From: Adineta ricciae
Lineage: Eukaryota; Rotifera; Eurotatoria; Adinetida; Adinetidae
Direction: 5' to 3'
DNA: 64,000 bases
NCBI GenBank assembly: GCA_905250025.1
Contig: CAJNOJ010000013.1
Span: 558,001-622,000 of the forward strand
The notes beneath the pieces are model-generated. The model was not told the DNA's origin, searched no databases, and worked only from the letters and a program-made list of their open reading frames with translations. This document shows, piece by piece, positions 47,862 to 58,400 of this stretch. Each line of letters begins with the position of its first letter. Position 1 is the stretch's first letter. Both the position numbers and the translations under genes were made by a program.

Positions 47862-48845
47862 ATGAAAAGTTTTTTTCTTGTACTCATGTTTATAACATGG
47901 GATGTCACGACATCCACCGAATATACATGCGATCGACATGCTGCATGTGGTTGTTCAAAACGATCAACAATTGTCCTTTCGAAAATCATTGGTGGTGAAC
48001 CAGTCAATGTATCTCATACATGGGGGTGGATAGGTTCTTTACGGCGAGATGGTTACCATCAATGCGGTGCTTCTCTCCTAACTCCACAACATGTGATAAC
48101 AGCTGCACATTGCGTAAATGATATTATTTTACTCTCACGTTTATCATTGAATTTTGGGATAACAAATCTCTCATACATTGGTCAGTTACGTAATGTTTCG
48201 AAAATGTATATTCATCCTGAATATAATGCTGCAGCGTACTTAAATGATATTGCGATATTACGTCTTGATGAACCATTGAATTTAATGTACTCAAATTTAT
48301 CGACAATATGTCTACCGGCAGTGAAAGATTATAACGTCAGTGAAAGTGAATATCCTCCTGCGAATGTTGAACTTGTTGCCATCGGCTGGGGTGTGACCGA
48401 AGCTTTAGGAAGTATACCTTCACAAATATTACGACAAGTTACTGTTCAAGCTATATCGCGAACAGATTCCAATTGTCAAAGTACAATTTACAATGATACA
48501 GTTCAGTTTTGTGCGGGTCTTCCCGAAGGTGGAAAAGATACATGTCGCGGAGACAGTGGTGGTCCATTGATGCTCTTTAAAAATCGACGATGGGAACTGG
48601 CGGGCATTACAAGTTACGGGGAAATCTGCGCAGCTGAAGGTATCCCTGGTGTTTACACGCGCGTTGCTTATTTTCAATCGTTTATCACAGAAACACTTCG
48701 TTCTGATGTTGCATCAGCATCGAAAGGTAAACAACTAAATGCAGATGGCGAAAAAAATTCTAGTGTAAAGATGTCTTATGCAAAAATGATCATTCATTTC
48801 ATAATTCTTTATGTATCGTTTTCTGTTGTAAAAACCGTGTTTTGA
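47862..48845 (+). CDS. Trypsin-like serine protease 2, intronless
   Basis: S1A protease of 327 aa in one uninterrupted frame. Signal peptide MKSFFLVLMFITWDVTTSTE, pro-region CDRHAACGCS, activation site LSKIIGGE, catalytic TAAHC, NDIAILRL and CRGDSGGP. The Asp of DTCRGDSGG and Gly in SYGEIC and PGVYTRV indicate trypsin-like specificity. The C-terminus ends in MIIHFIILYVSFSVVKTV, a hydrophobic tail that suggests a GPI or membrane anchor. It lies 270 bases downstream of protease 1 on the same strand but lacks the intron that both neighbours have at GGK|DTC, so it has lost introns or arose through an RNA intermediate. Confidence 0.93.
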   Translation: MKSFFLVLMFITWDVTTSTEYTCDRHAACGCSKRSTIVLSKIIGGEPVNVSHTWGWIGSLRRDGYHQCGASLLTPQHVITAAHCVNDIILLSRLSLNFGITNLSYIGQLRNVSKMYIHPEYNAAAYLNDIAILRLDEPLNLMYSNLSTICLPAVKDYNVSESEYPPANVELVAIGWGVTEALGSIPSQILRQVTVQAISRTDSNCQSTIYNDTVQFCAGLPEGGKDTCRGDSGGPLMLFKNRRWELAGITSYGEICAAEGIPGVYTRVAYFQSFITETLRSDVASASKGKQLNADGEKNSSVKMSYAKMIIHFIILYVSFSVVKTVF

Positions 48846-48918
48846 TCTAAATTAATTCATTTACATATGTTGCAGAAAAACAAAAGTTTCTCAGAATAAA
48901 ACTCAAACTAAAAGAACG

Positions 48919-49994
48919 TCATGCCATTATGATAAGTAAATGTGTCAATAGAATTAATATAACATGTGTAGTTGTAAATATTTGATTAGCATGATTCATT
49001 GTTTCGTTGATCCATGACTGAAAGGCAGCTACACGCGTATAGATGCCAGGATAATTAGCTCGTGCGCATCCATATCCAGTTGAAGTAATACCAATTACTT
49101 CCCAAACATTGTTTGATGTGAACATCAACAGCGGACCACCACTATCTCCTTGACAAGTATCTAAATAACGAATTTGTTTTTGTGTAACGTAAAGCGGATG
49201 AGAAAAATCAGCCTAGTTCGTTACCTTTTCCACCTTCTGGCATTGTACCAGCACAAAGCTGAGTTTTGGGATCTTTCAGACGACTATTTTGACAATAAGT
49301 ACTATTCGAAGCAACCGATTGAATTATCACCTGTTGCAATGTAGGTGACGAGATCGGACTATTCTCTTCTAATACACCCCAGCCGATAGCTACAAGCTGT
49401 AGATGACGAATAGAGAAAAAAAGGACTTAGTTTTACGAAAGAAGAAAAAGACTATTTGATCTATATTACATTAGTACCAACTGTAGGATATTCTTCAGTA
49501 GAAAGTATTGTTGATGAAACATTAGGTAAACAGATTAAATCGACACCAGCCTCATCAAGATTTAACGGTGATGATAGTTTCAATATCGCAATATCATTTT
49601 CATGGGTCGCTGAAGAATAAGATGGATGGTTGTATATTTTCGAAATGGTTCGTCTTTGCGCGTATGCATATGAATAGATCGATCCAACAGAAACTTGTAT
49701 TTGTGAGGGGGAACGTATTTTAATCGTACAGTGTGCCGCTGTCAAAAGATGTGATTTCGATATGATTGATCCGCCACAAAAATGTGAATTCATTGATATT
49801 GAACTAAGCGAGGCTGCCCATCCCCATGTCAGACTAGCAGCCGCTTCGCCGTTAATAATTTTTGTCACCACAGCTGACTTAGCTGAACATCCGCATGGTG
49901 CATCCGCTGGACAGTTATAAATGACACATGAAAGTGTGCTAAATTGAATTGCGAATAGAGCACTCTGTATCAGAAATAATACGACTGACTTCAT
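48919..49994 (-). CDS. Trypsin-like serine protease 3, probably membrane-anchored
   Basis: S1A protease of 312 aa in three exons, 49994-49470, 49396-49225 and 49160-48919, in exact phase. Signal peptide [20 protein letters not shown], pro-region [10 protein letters not shown], activation site VTKIINGE, catalytic [13 protein letters not shown] and CQGDSGGP, with the specificity-pocket Asp and Gly of trypsin type (TGYGC, PGIYTRV). C-terminal hydrophobic tail [13 protein letters not shown]. It is oriented tail-to-tail with protease 2, with under 80 bases between stop codons. The ATG at 49994 was chosen because the preceding in-frame codons are ATA and GTG. Confidence 0.92.
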
Positions 49995-50640
49995 TATCAC
50001 ACGATGCTGAAAGGCAAAGAAAGAAACCCAATATGAGAAAAAGACTCCGAGACTGGCATACTACAATCTGTAAAATATCAAAGCGTTGTTATTGTCAACA
50101 TGCTCAATATGTCGCTTCTTTGATATTTTTTGCACTACTCGAATGCTCGCTGTGATTTTGGTTTCTTTTCATTAGTAGTCATACTCTATGCGAAGAGTAA
50201 ATTAGTAAATAACTGACGTTTATAACGATGATTTGTCGAAAGCAAAGAATATATGAAAAATACTTTTGTTTTCTTGTATTATCATGATTTCACTCTTATC
50301 CTTCGTTCTGTTTGTCATGGACAGTAGAATATGAAAACAAATCTCTGGTAATCAATATTAGAAAACAAAAAAAAAGTATATGCTTTTGCGTTGAAATATA
50401 TCTGCAAATACTGGCAAAGTTCTCTGTTTGCTCTTGTCACATGACGTACTTTTATAGATGCAAAGCGAAAGCAACATTCGACTGACAAGAAATGGAATCA
50501 ACGAATGATCCTTGAGCGTGTTAGAATACTTTAATCTCACTTACAAATCAGTATAATATTTGATAAAGAGAAAGCAAAGTAAAAATAAAAACGATTCATA
50601 GTGATGGATATTCATGTTTTTCAACAACAAGAAAAATTTC
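49995..50640. other. Intergenic region, protease 3 to permease
   Basis: Contains the protease 3 promoter (minus strand) and the permease 3' UTR. AT-rich; no coding signal or repeat of note. Confidence 0.4.
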
Positions 50641-52527
50641 TTATTCGACCAACATAGACTCGTTTGTTAACTTATCTTCATTATGTACACCTCCGGCTGG
50701 TAACAAAGGTATAGTATAATCTGTTCGTCGAGGACCAACAAACCAGTGGCGAGCAGCAAAGAACCAATAGCCTCCTGCAAGTATGAAGACCCCGGCAAAG
50801 GCGACAATAGTGTAGTTCATGTTATCAATCGTTATCGGATATCTCATTGGAAGAAACATGATGATCGACGTTAGTGTCAACCATATCGAAGAAATGACTG
50901 CAACGGGTATACCAAATACCCCTAAATTAAATTCTCCTTTAGCAAATGTTTTTCGCGCGACTGTACAGCGAAACAAAATCGGCATTAAATAAGATATTTG
51001 AAGACCAATCGTCCCGATAGCAACCAAACATAAAAATAATCCTGTAGAAAATAATTGCGATAAAACAAACAATGCATCGAGAACAAATACAAAGATGATG
51101 TTGACCAATGGTGTCTTAGTTTTTTGATATACACGACGTAGATAAGATGAGTAAGGAAACACACCATCTCGAGCCAAAGAAAATCTACATAGAAAAAAGA
51201 TCATGTGAAAATTACTTTAGTAATTTCCAATAGAAACTAGTTTTTCTGTACCCAATTCGACTGCTAACTGTCATAGAAGACATTCCGCCGGCATAAAGAT
51301 TTATCAGGAGAATAAAAATTAAGATCTGTGCACCAACTCCTGGTACGGCCAATTGATAAGTAGCTACAGCTAAATTCATTTTACCATTTCCTCCTTCATG
51401 ATGAGCCATAAAATCTTTAACATTTGGAATGGCAAACAGCAAAGCAAATAAATAGATAGCACCAAAGACAATGCTACACAAGCATGTAGCAACAATGCCT
51501 CTTGGAACTAAGAAAAACTTATGATTGAAAACATAACTTTATTTCCTAAAACAAGACAAAACTAACCTGCTCGACTTGCATTCTGTGTTTCCTCAGCTAG
51601 ATGTGCACCGCCTATATTAGCAAGTATGATTTCAATCCAGTTATATCTCAAACATCGTACGTTACCTTCATAACCGGACAATGGAAATAACGCCGAGAGA
51701 ATCCCAATAAGGCATACATAAGCAAATGGAAAGCCTGTACCATTGTATGTTGATGTAAACAATTCGTAAACAGTGACTTTATGTTCACTTCCTGCATATA
51801 GCACAAACACCATTACCAATGAGGATACTATTTGAAAAATTGCTGCAATATTATTCATCCATCCATTTTGATCGATACGAAGAGCATTTTGTGCGGCGTA
51901 GAGAAACAGAGTAAAAATACCGATGGCTACTTGTACGCCATTACTCAGTGCAGGTTTATCATTAGCAATGAATACTGAACTAATGACATTGGCAAAGCCT
52001 GAAGCGTATGCAGCATCACCTAATATAAAACAAAGAGGGAATGACAGAAAGAATATTGATATCTATACTCACCGGCGACATTCCCTAGAAAGTTGATCCA
52101 ACCGCATATAAAAGACATTACCGGTGCTTGTTGAATAGATACTAACTGTCCAGCCCTAATCATCGAACAGTACAGTAGTCATATATTCGAAGTATAGAGT
52201 ATCTTATGACAATTACCAATGATAGACCGATCCAGCACTTGGATAGACTGATGCAATTTCTGCTAAAGACAAGCCAACAAAAACAGTAAATATAGATCCA
52301 ATTATCCAAGAATACAAAGCTACTGCTGAACCTCCAGTAACCAACGTGGAAGTAAAACCTAATGTTATCGATGCTAATACATGCATGGCAGTGAAACAAA
52401 ATGTAAAAGACATAAATGGTGACATTCCGCGATAGAGTTCTTGTACATAGCCCATTTCGTGAAGGAGACGTATGTCGGCATCTTCGTCTTCTTTTTTATA
52501 TCTATTCGTGATAGTATCTACAGGCAT
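50641..52527 (-). CDS. APC-superfamily amino-acid/GABA permease (ACT family type)
   Basis: Twelve-helix amino acid-polyamine-organocation permease. The start at 52527 gives a cytosolic N-terminus (MPVDTITNRYKKEDEDADIR) and then LHEMGYVQELYRGMSPFMSF, TFCFTAMHVLASITLGFTST, ALYSWIIGSIFTVFVGLSLA and EIASVYPSAGSVYHWA. This arrangement (GY.QEL.R..S, then AE.AS.YP.AG..Y.W) is typical of GABA/choline permeases of fungi, plants and bacteria. Later landmarks: ICGWINFLGNVAGDAAYASG, FPLSGYEG, AHLAEETQNASRAGPRGIVA, SSMTVSSRIG with FSLARDGVFPYSSYLRRVY, and FNLGVFGIPVAVISSIW. The tail is hydrophilic and ends NESMLVE. About seven exons with short introns. Substrate is not determinable: amino acid, GABA or choline are candidates. 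The family is not a usual animal one, so horizontal acquisition is possible; the short introns show that it is adapted to this genome. Confidence 0.87.
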
Positions 52528-53039
52528 TATGCAGCGATAGTTTTCTAAAAATATACCTAACTATATAGAAATAGCTTACGTATTCAGAATACATCAACTG
52601 AACTCACAGTCATTAATCCTGCATTCATCTCTCCGACAATCTTTTATCACTTGACACGCGTCAACTAATTTTTCTAACTCTGATTCGTTCTACCAGATGA
52701 AAAGAGGGTAATTTTTTTAGATGCCCTAATAGCCTTTAGTAGACTCTCGGAAAAGCAAATATTCTACTGTCAAACAGTAATCTGTAAAACATGTTTTTTG
52801 CTCTTCACACTTGATTTGGTACACGTGTTTTCACATTCTACTATCCATGCATGTCCTTGACAGCAGCGAGAAAAATTTAGATATATTCATCTATCGAAGC
52901 TTCTAACGATAGACGCAACTGACCAGTATTCACTAGACCAAAACAAAAAGTTATATGAATGATTTGACCTGTATCAATTCAGTGAATGGTCGATGTTTGT
53001 TGAATGAGTGTTTATTAGAAACGATAAAAACATGTATAA
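52528..53039. other. Intergenic region between permease promoter and coiled-coil gene
   Basis: Upstream region of the permease and downstream region of the coiled-coil gene, both minus strand. AT-rich, no coding signal seen. An acceptor/donor-like pair near 52610-52690 could mark a 5' UTR exon. Confidence 0.35.
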
Positions 53040-53929
53040 TTATCGAAGAGAATGACTCATGTTATGACTGATCGGTCCATCACATAAACATTGATCCAGT
53101 GTGGGAGCCATTTTGGTTATAAAATTGTCGATTATCTTTTTCTGTTCACGTATCCAATCGATTTCACGTATTAAACTTTGCTTATGTTCAATTAATATAC
53201 TCAATTGTTCTCGTTCAGTCTTGTCATGTCGCATTAGCGCAGCTATTTGCCGATTGACATCTGTATCGTACTGTCCATGTAAGATTTGCGTTTCATTGCG
53301 TGTTTCTTTACTTAAATCAAGAAGTTTTTTCAATTGATCAGTAACACGTTGCAATTCGTCCTGAAAGTATCAATATGTACGGAAGACAACAAAATATTCT
53401 TTTGGTACTACTTGAAATTTCCGTGTTGTTGAATGTTCCGATTTCGATAGAATAATTTCTGTGTCTTCGCTGATTGGTGATGCTATTTCAAGTGAATTTT
53501 CATACCGTATCATTTTAGTTCTAAGTCGTTCGACTTGTTCTAAACGACCTTTAGCCGTATTTATCATTAAACGTAAACGTGCATCTGTATTCGATTGTAA
53601 ACGTATTGCTTCTTGATGACATTGAGTAAGCTTTGTCAGTGTCGTATCAAGTTTCGATCGCGTCGCAGCTAAGAGTGCTTGTTCATTTTCTAATTGTTGA
53701 CTTGCATCAAGATTCTGTGATGCTAGAATTTGCATCCGATTATTAATGAATTGTTCGGCTTCGAGAAAAGACTTTTCTAACAATGACGATAACTAAAATG
53801 AGCAGATATAGAAATGGAACCGAAATGAGTGGATTTTACATGTGTAGCTTCTGCATGGAACTTTTCAGCTTGATGAACATAAACTGTCGATGATTGTTCA
53901 ACATTGTGTAGACGGTGATTCATATCCAT
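53040..53929 (-). CDS. Coiled-coil protein of unknown function
   Basis: Three exons join in phase: first exon ending EKFHAEATH, second starting LSSLLEKSFLEAEQFINNRM and ending TTRKFQ, third starting DELQRVTDQLKKLLDLSKET and ending GPISHNMSHSLR. The product is about 265 aa, almost wholly helical, Gln/Glu/Leu-rich with heptad-like spacing (RSKLDTTLTKLTQCHQEAIR), interrupted by a loop with ISEDTEIILSKSEHS. I chose the ATG at 53929 (MDMNHRLHNVEQ). The frame stays open upstream without an ATG and reads a hydrophobic stretch, FFLFSLNRIVFRPLLRFL, so an N-terminal membrane exon is conceivable. Family not recognised. Confidence 0.6.
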
Positions 53930-54061
53930 TAAGAAACGAAGTAGAGGTCGGAAAACAATCCGATTCAAAGAGAATAGAAAGAAACACAAAATTGCAATCG
54001 AGGACACGTCATCATATATACATATATGTGTTAGCCACGAATGGCTTATCGAGAGTAATGT

Positions 54062-54367
54062 ATGTACGTACTGAATGGACAAAAGGATATGTCGCTGATG
54101 ACTACCCGATATGACAAGACTAATAAGAATCTAAACTATACAGATCTGATTTCATATTGGTTACTCAAAGCGGAACAAATATTCGTCCGTCAAGCACTCA
54201 AGAGACGGATCCACTCTCGAAAATCTGAGTTTAAGTCTAGTGATATGAAAGATTTACATGAAATGCCGTTTGACAATTTTCAGAATATTTCAAGACTTTT
54301 GATAGATTCCACTATGAACAACGTCAGTCCCGAGCGAAATATCTTTACGAACTCTACAGTTCGTTGA
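54062..54367 (+). CDS. Small hypothetical ORF
   Basis: Single open frame of 101 codons from ATG, hydrophilic and basic in the middle (VRQALKRRIHSRKSEFKSSD), with no signal peptide, membrane segment or recognised domain. Composition is not obviously low-complexity, but there is no splice or homology support. It may be a 5' exon or chance. Confidence 0.22.
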   Translation: MYVLNGQKDMSLMTTRYDKTNKNLNYTDLISYWLLKAEQIFVRQALKRRIHSRKSEFKSSDMKDLHEMPFDNFQNISRLLIDSTMNNVSPERNIFTNSTVR

Positions 54368-54704
54368 TACAAGTAAACTAATTAAGAATGAAAATGTTGA
54401 TTTTATGAGGATTCTCTTTTCTTTCCGTAATATATTCCTTTGAAAACATACATCGTACACGAAAACTATTACATGAATGTAAATGAGTAATTTTTCGAAA
54501 ATATTCAGCTGGTGTCTGCAAGAAGAAAATAGGTTTTTGTATCACAATAACAAGAAATCTTTTGCTGTGTTGTTTTGTACCAATGAGATGAAACCTGTAA
54601 TGGCTTATTATTTACTGTATTAGAAAATAGAATTTCTTTTCAAAGATAAAAGAACGTGTTTTTTCTCGTGAATAAGAACATTTTGTGCAATGAGACGCGA
54701 TTAA

Positions 54705-55229
54705 ATGACGAAAATTTCGAAAAGACTAAGCAACGCTCCCTCAATTCAAGTTGTTCGTGTTATTAACCCATCGAAATTTGCAAGCAAGTTGCAAGATCAT
54801 ATCGATACTCCCATTCGATCAGTTAGTATCAACAAGAATGAACGATAGAGAACTAAATGCTTTCATTCTAGTCTGTCGACAGTTGGCTAAGTAGTGTACC
54901 AAATGAAAAACCAAAAAAAGTTTCACAAAACCCAAAGAAGATCGTAACAAAACCATCTCAAATCAAATCTGTTCCTGAGTAAATCAAAATTTGTCATTAT
55001 CATCACCTATTTGCTTCTAAGTACTTTAGTAAACCGCTTTACACTCGATGTCATATAGCGATCTGTGTAGCAGTGTTCGCCGTTCTGTTCATTTGTGGAA
55101 TAGTTGGCATCATCCTAGCAATCAAACTACGTCAGTCAATTTTTCATTTGTATATCCTTTTTCATCGCCAATTTTTCTTTAGAACCATCATCCGAATCAG
55201 GCAGTTCAAGTATATCGAACCCACACTGA
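54705..55229 (+). CDS. Small single-pass membrane protein, four exons
   Basis: Exons 54705-54821, 54872-54978, 55030-55130 and 55183-55229 join in exact phase to a 123-residue protein. The N-terminal half is hydrophilic: MTKISKRLSNAPSIQVVRVI, HIDTPIRS|SVDSWLSSVPNE, then a Lys/Pro-rich stretch (KPKKVSQNPKKIVTKPSQ). A cytosol-side KPLYTRCH leads into one membrane helix, IAICVAVFAVLFICGIVGII, then LAIKL and a Ser-rich end (SSESGSSSISNPH). There is no signal peptide, so a type II or tail-proximal anchor is likely. Four consistent GT-AG junctions are the main support; single exons are too short to be conspicuous. No family recognised. ADAMTS begins 255 bases downstream on the same strand. Confidence 0.6.
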
Positions 55230-55483
55230 TGTGCAAACGGTTTTGTCGAAGTTTTCTTTCCATAAATCTCTTAGAAAGTAACGCATTGTTACATAATCGT
55301 TGAATTCTATACATGTATAATTGCATTCGTTGTTGTTCCTTCTGATCTGCTTGTCTGTAATCATGAATAAATATGATTAAAAAAATACTACGCCAGTCAC
55401 GTATTTCTCGGGAGAATATATGTATGATTTGTCGTGTTCATTACTTCGACGGATAGATAGGGAAGTGAGTGCAGAGTGGAAAT

Positions 55484-58400
55484 ATGTTCTACGCATGCGT
55501 TCTCTTTGTTTTCATCTGCTCAATGAATGCAGTTTTGTCTTCACTTTTTCGTTCGGCAGGTAAGCAATGAAGATGATTCTTGTTTCCGTGAAAATATCCA
55601 AGTTTGCGGTATTTAGAACAATTTTCAACAAGGAAAGATTGGATTGTTGAACCTGTGAAAGTCATACCCATTGATGATGGCCAATGGCATCATCGATACA
55701 AATTCATTTCATATATGATCTATCGACAAAATGAAAATTCCTCGTTATCATTTATTCTCGATCTGAAATTAAATGAACATTTTAATCCGCATATTCCAAT
55801 CGAATACGATCGAATTCCAATCAAGAGTGGCTTAACAGAATGTTTGTTCTATACTGGTTCAGTGCGCCATTGGGAAAAGTCTAAGTCAATGGTTGCAATA
55901 TCTACATGCCCTAACCTAGTATGAATGTATCATTTCAAACAAAAAAGAAATGCTAAATTTTGTCTTTCTAGGCTGGATTAATTTACAATATTCAAGATGG
56001 AATCAACTACTTCTTAGAACCCGTTATTAATAGTGATAATGAAAATGGACAGTCGTATATTCTTGCATACCAAAGAAAAATTCTTTCAAATCCAAACCAT
56101 CTCTGGACATGTCAAGTAAATTCTTCCTCGACGCTGAATTATTCACAGTCATCTACTGATCGAAAACGTCGTTCAGTGATTCGCGAACGGTTTATCGAAA
56201 CCTTACTTGTTGCTGATGCAAGTGTCACAGAATTCTTTTCACATCCACAAATTACTGAATTGTATCTGTTGACTATGATGAATATGGTTAACACCATCTA
56301 CTCACACGTCAGTCTCGGTTATCCAGTGGAAATCGTTCTTACACGAATTGTAATGCTAACAAATCAAGTAACACACCTGTTCAAAATTTAAAATATATGT
56401 TGATCTGAGAAAGTGTGCATTTAGTCGGATTTTCAAATGGCATCGAAATCACATGAAACATTGAATAGCTTCTGCGAATGGCAAGAACGATTGAAAAAGA
56501 CAAAGGAGAAAAATCGGACGATCAATCATGACGTGGCAGTTTTCCTAACCAGGTTGATTGATTCTTTATTTAAGTATACATCCTTTACGCTCGTTTCTAG
56601 GAAATCTCTTTGCCATAAGAATTCCCCCTGTTCGACTATTGGTCTTGCACATACGGCTGGTATGTGTGTAGCCAATCGAAGTTGTAATATCAATCAAGAT
56701 CTTGGTCTGATTTCAGCGTTTACCATAGCGCATGAGATTGGGCATAAGTAATAATACTCGACTTTTTTTTTCTTTTTATTTCTTTGATTTAGTCTGGGTA
56801 TGAGCCATGATGGTGATAAAGGTCATTGTCGAGTAGACGACGGTCTACCAAATAGTGATACTATCATGGTACCAAGTTATTCCACAGCACCAGTGAGAAT
56901 GTGGTCAATATGTAGTCGTGATAATCTGACAGAATTCTTCGAGTAAAATAATAGAGAATAGTGAGTTTGCTTGCAAAAGTGAATGTTGTATTTAGTCAAG
57001 GCTCAGGTGAATGTCTCAATAATAAACCCATCGTCAGTCAACCATTTGATGATATATTGCCTGGTGTCATCTTCGATCTTGATGAACAATGTCGTTTAGC
57101 ATTAGGTCAACACTCAACTTATTGTTTTCTTGGTGATGAGCCAACTATTGTAAGCAAATCTTTCGAAACTTCCCAATTGTAAACGATTGATTTAGGATGT
57201 ATGCCATCAAATGATGTGTACTAAAATGCATGAGGGACGATCTGTATGCGTATCAACTATGACAAATCAACCAGCTGACGGAACTCTGTGTGGTTCAAAT
57301 AAAGTATTTCCGAAAACAATCATCTCTCAAAAGCATGCTCAATCTTATTTTTCAGTGGTGTTTACACGGCAGATGTACTCCAATACATTACCGTGCTGAA
57401 ACTCCACCGATTAATGGTGGCTGGAGCCCATGGACACCTTGGAGCTCTTGTTCACATACGTGTGGAATAGGTGTGGAATATCAACAACGAACATGTACAA
57501 ATCCGAAGTAACAACGATCTCAGTTTATTTCTAGAGAAACAAAACGCGTTTTCTTTCCGTCGTTTAGGCCAGATCTTGGCGGCAAACATTGCCTAGGCGC
57601 ACGAAAAAGATTTCGAACATGTACTCTTGCAGTAAGATAATCTTTTCTTTCATACTGTTATCCAATGAAACCTGTTTCTATTGAAATAGTCCTGTAAAAA
57701 ACGACCAAATGACAACAATAAGCATGAATCTCACTTAAACTGCGAAGAACTAAACTCGAAATCCAATGGAACTAAATGGAAAACTGTTTCATGGTTTAGT
57801 TCCTTACGATGTATGGTATTTTGTACACCAATACACTCGTCATTGTCTTTGAATAATGCTACGACTTCAAGCAATTCGAACATTACCTTAACAGATGACG
57901 AAGTCGGCAAAATCGAATCGATCAAGTTTCGCGATGGTACGCCATGCACAATTGAAAATTCAGATGATAGTTTCATTACATACAATGGAATATGCATCAC
58001 TGGACAATGTCAAGTACGATAATCTTCTCTTTAAAATCGAAGATGAAGTAAATATCAATGTGTTTTGTTTCATAGAAATTAGGTTGCGATAATCAGTTGT
58101 ACTCCAAAGCTGTGGAAGATGAATGTGGAATATGTAATGGCAACCGTAGTCATTGTCATAAAATAACCAAGACGATATCATTTAAAAGGAATCAAACTGT
58201 TTCACTAGGATCTTATATTAAAATTGGCAATATCAGCAAGGATATAAGTACATTTCAAGTAGAGAAACCATTTCAGTCAAATAGTTTTTTGGCAGTTAAA
58301 ATAAAAGGTTTGTTTTATTTTCAATGTCAGATCGAGTTACTCATCCATATAATTCTATTAAGATCGATACTATCTCAATGGAAACCATTCGATCATAGGC

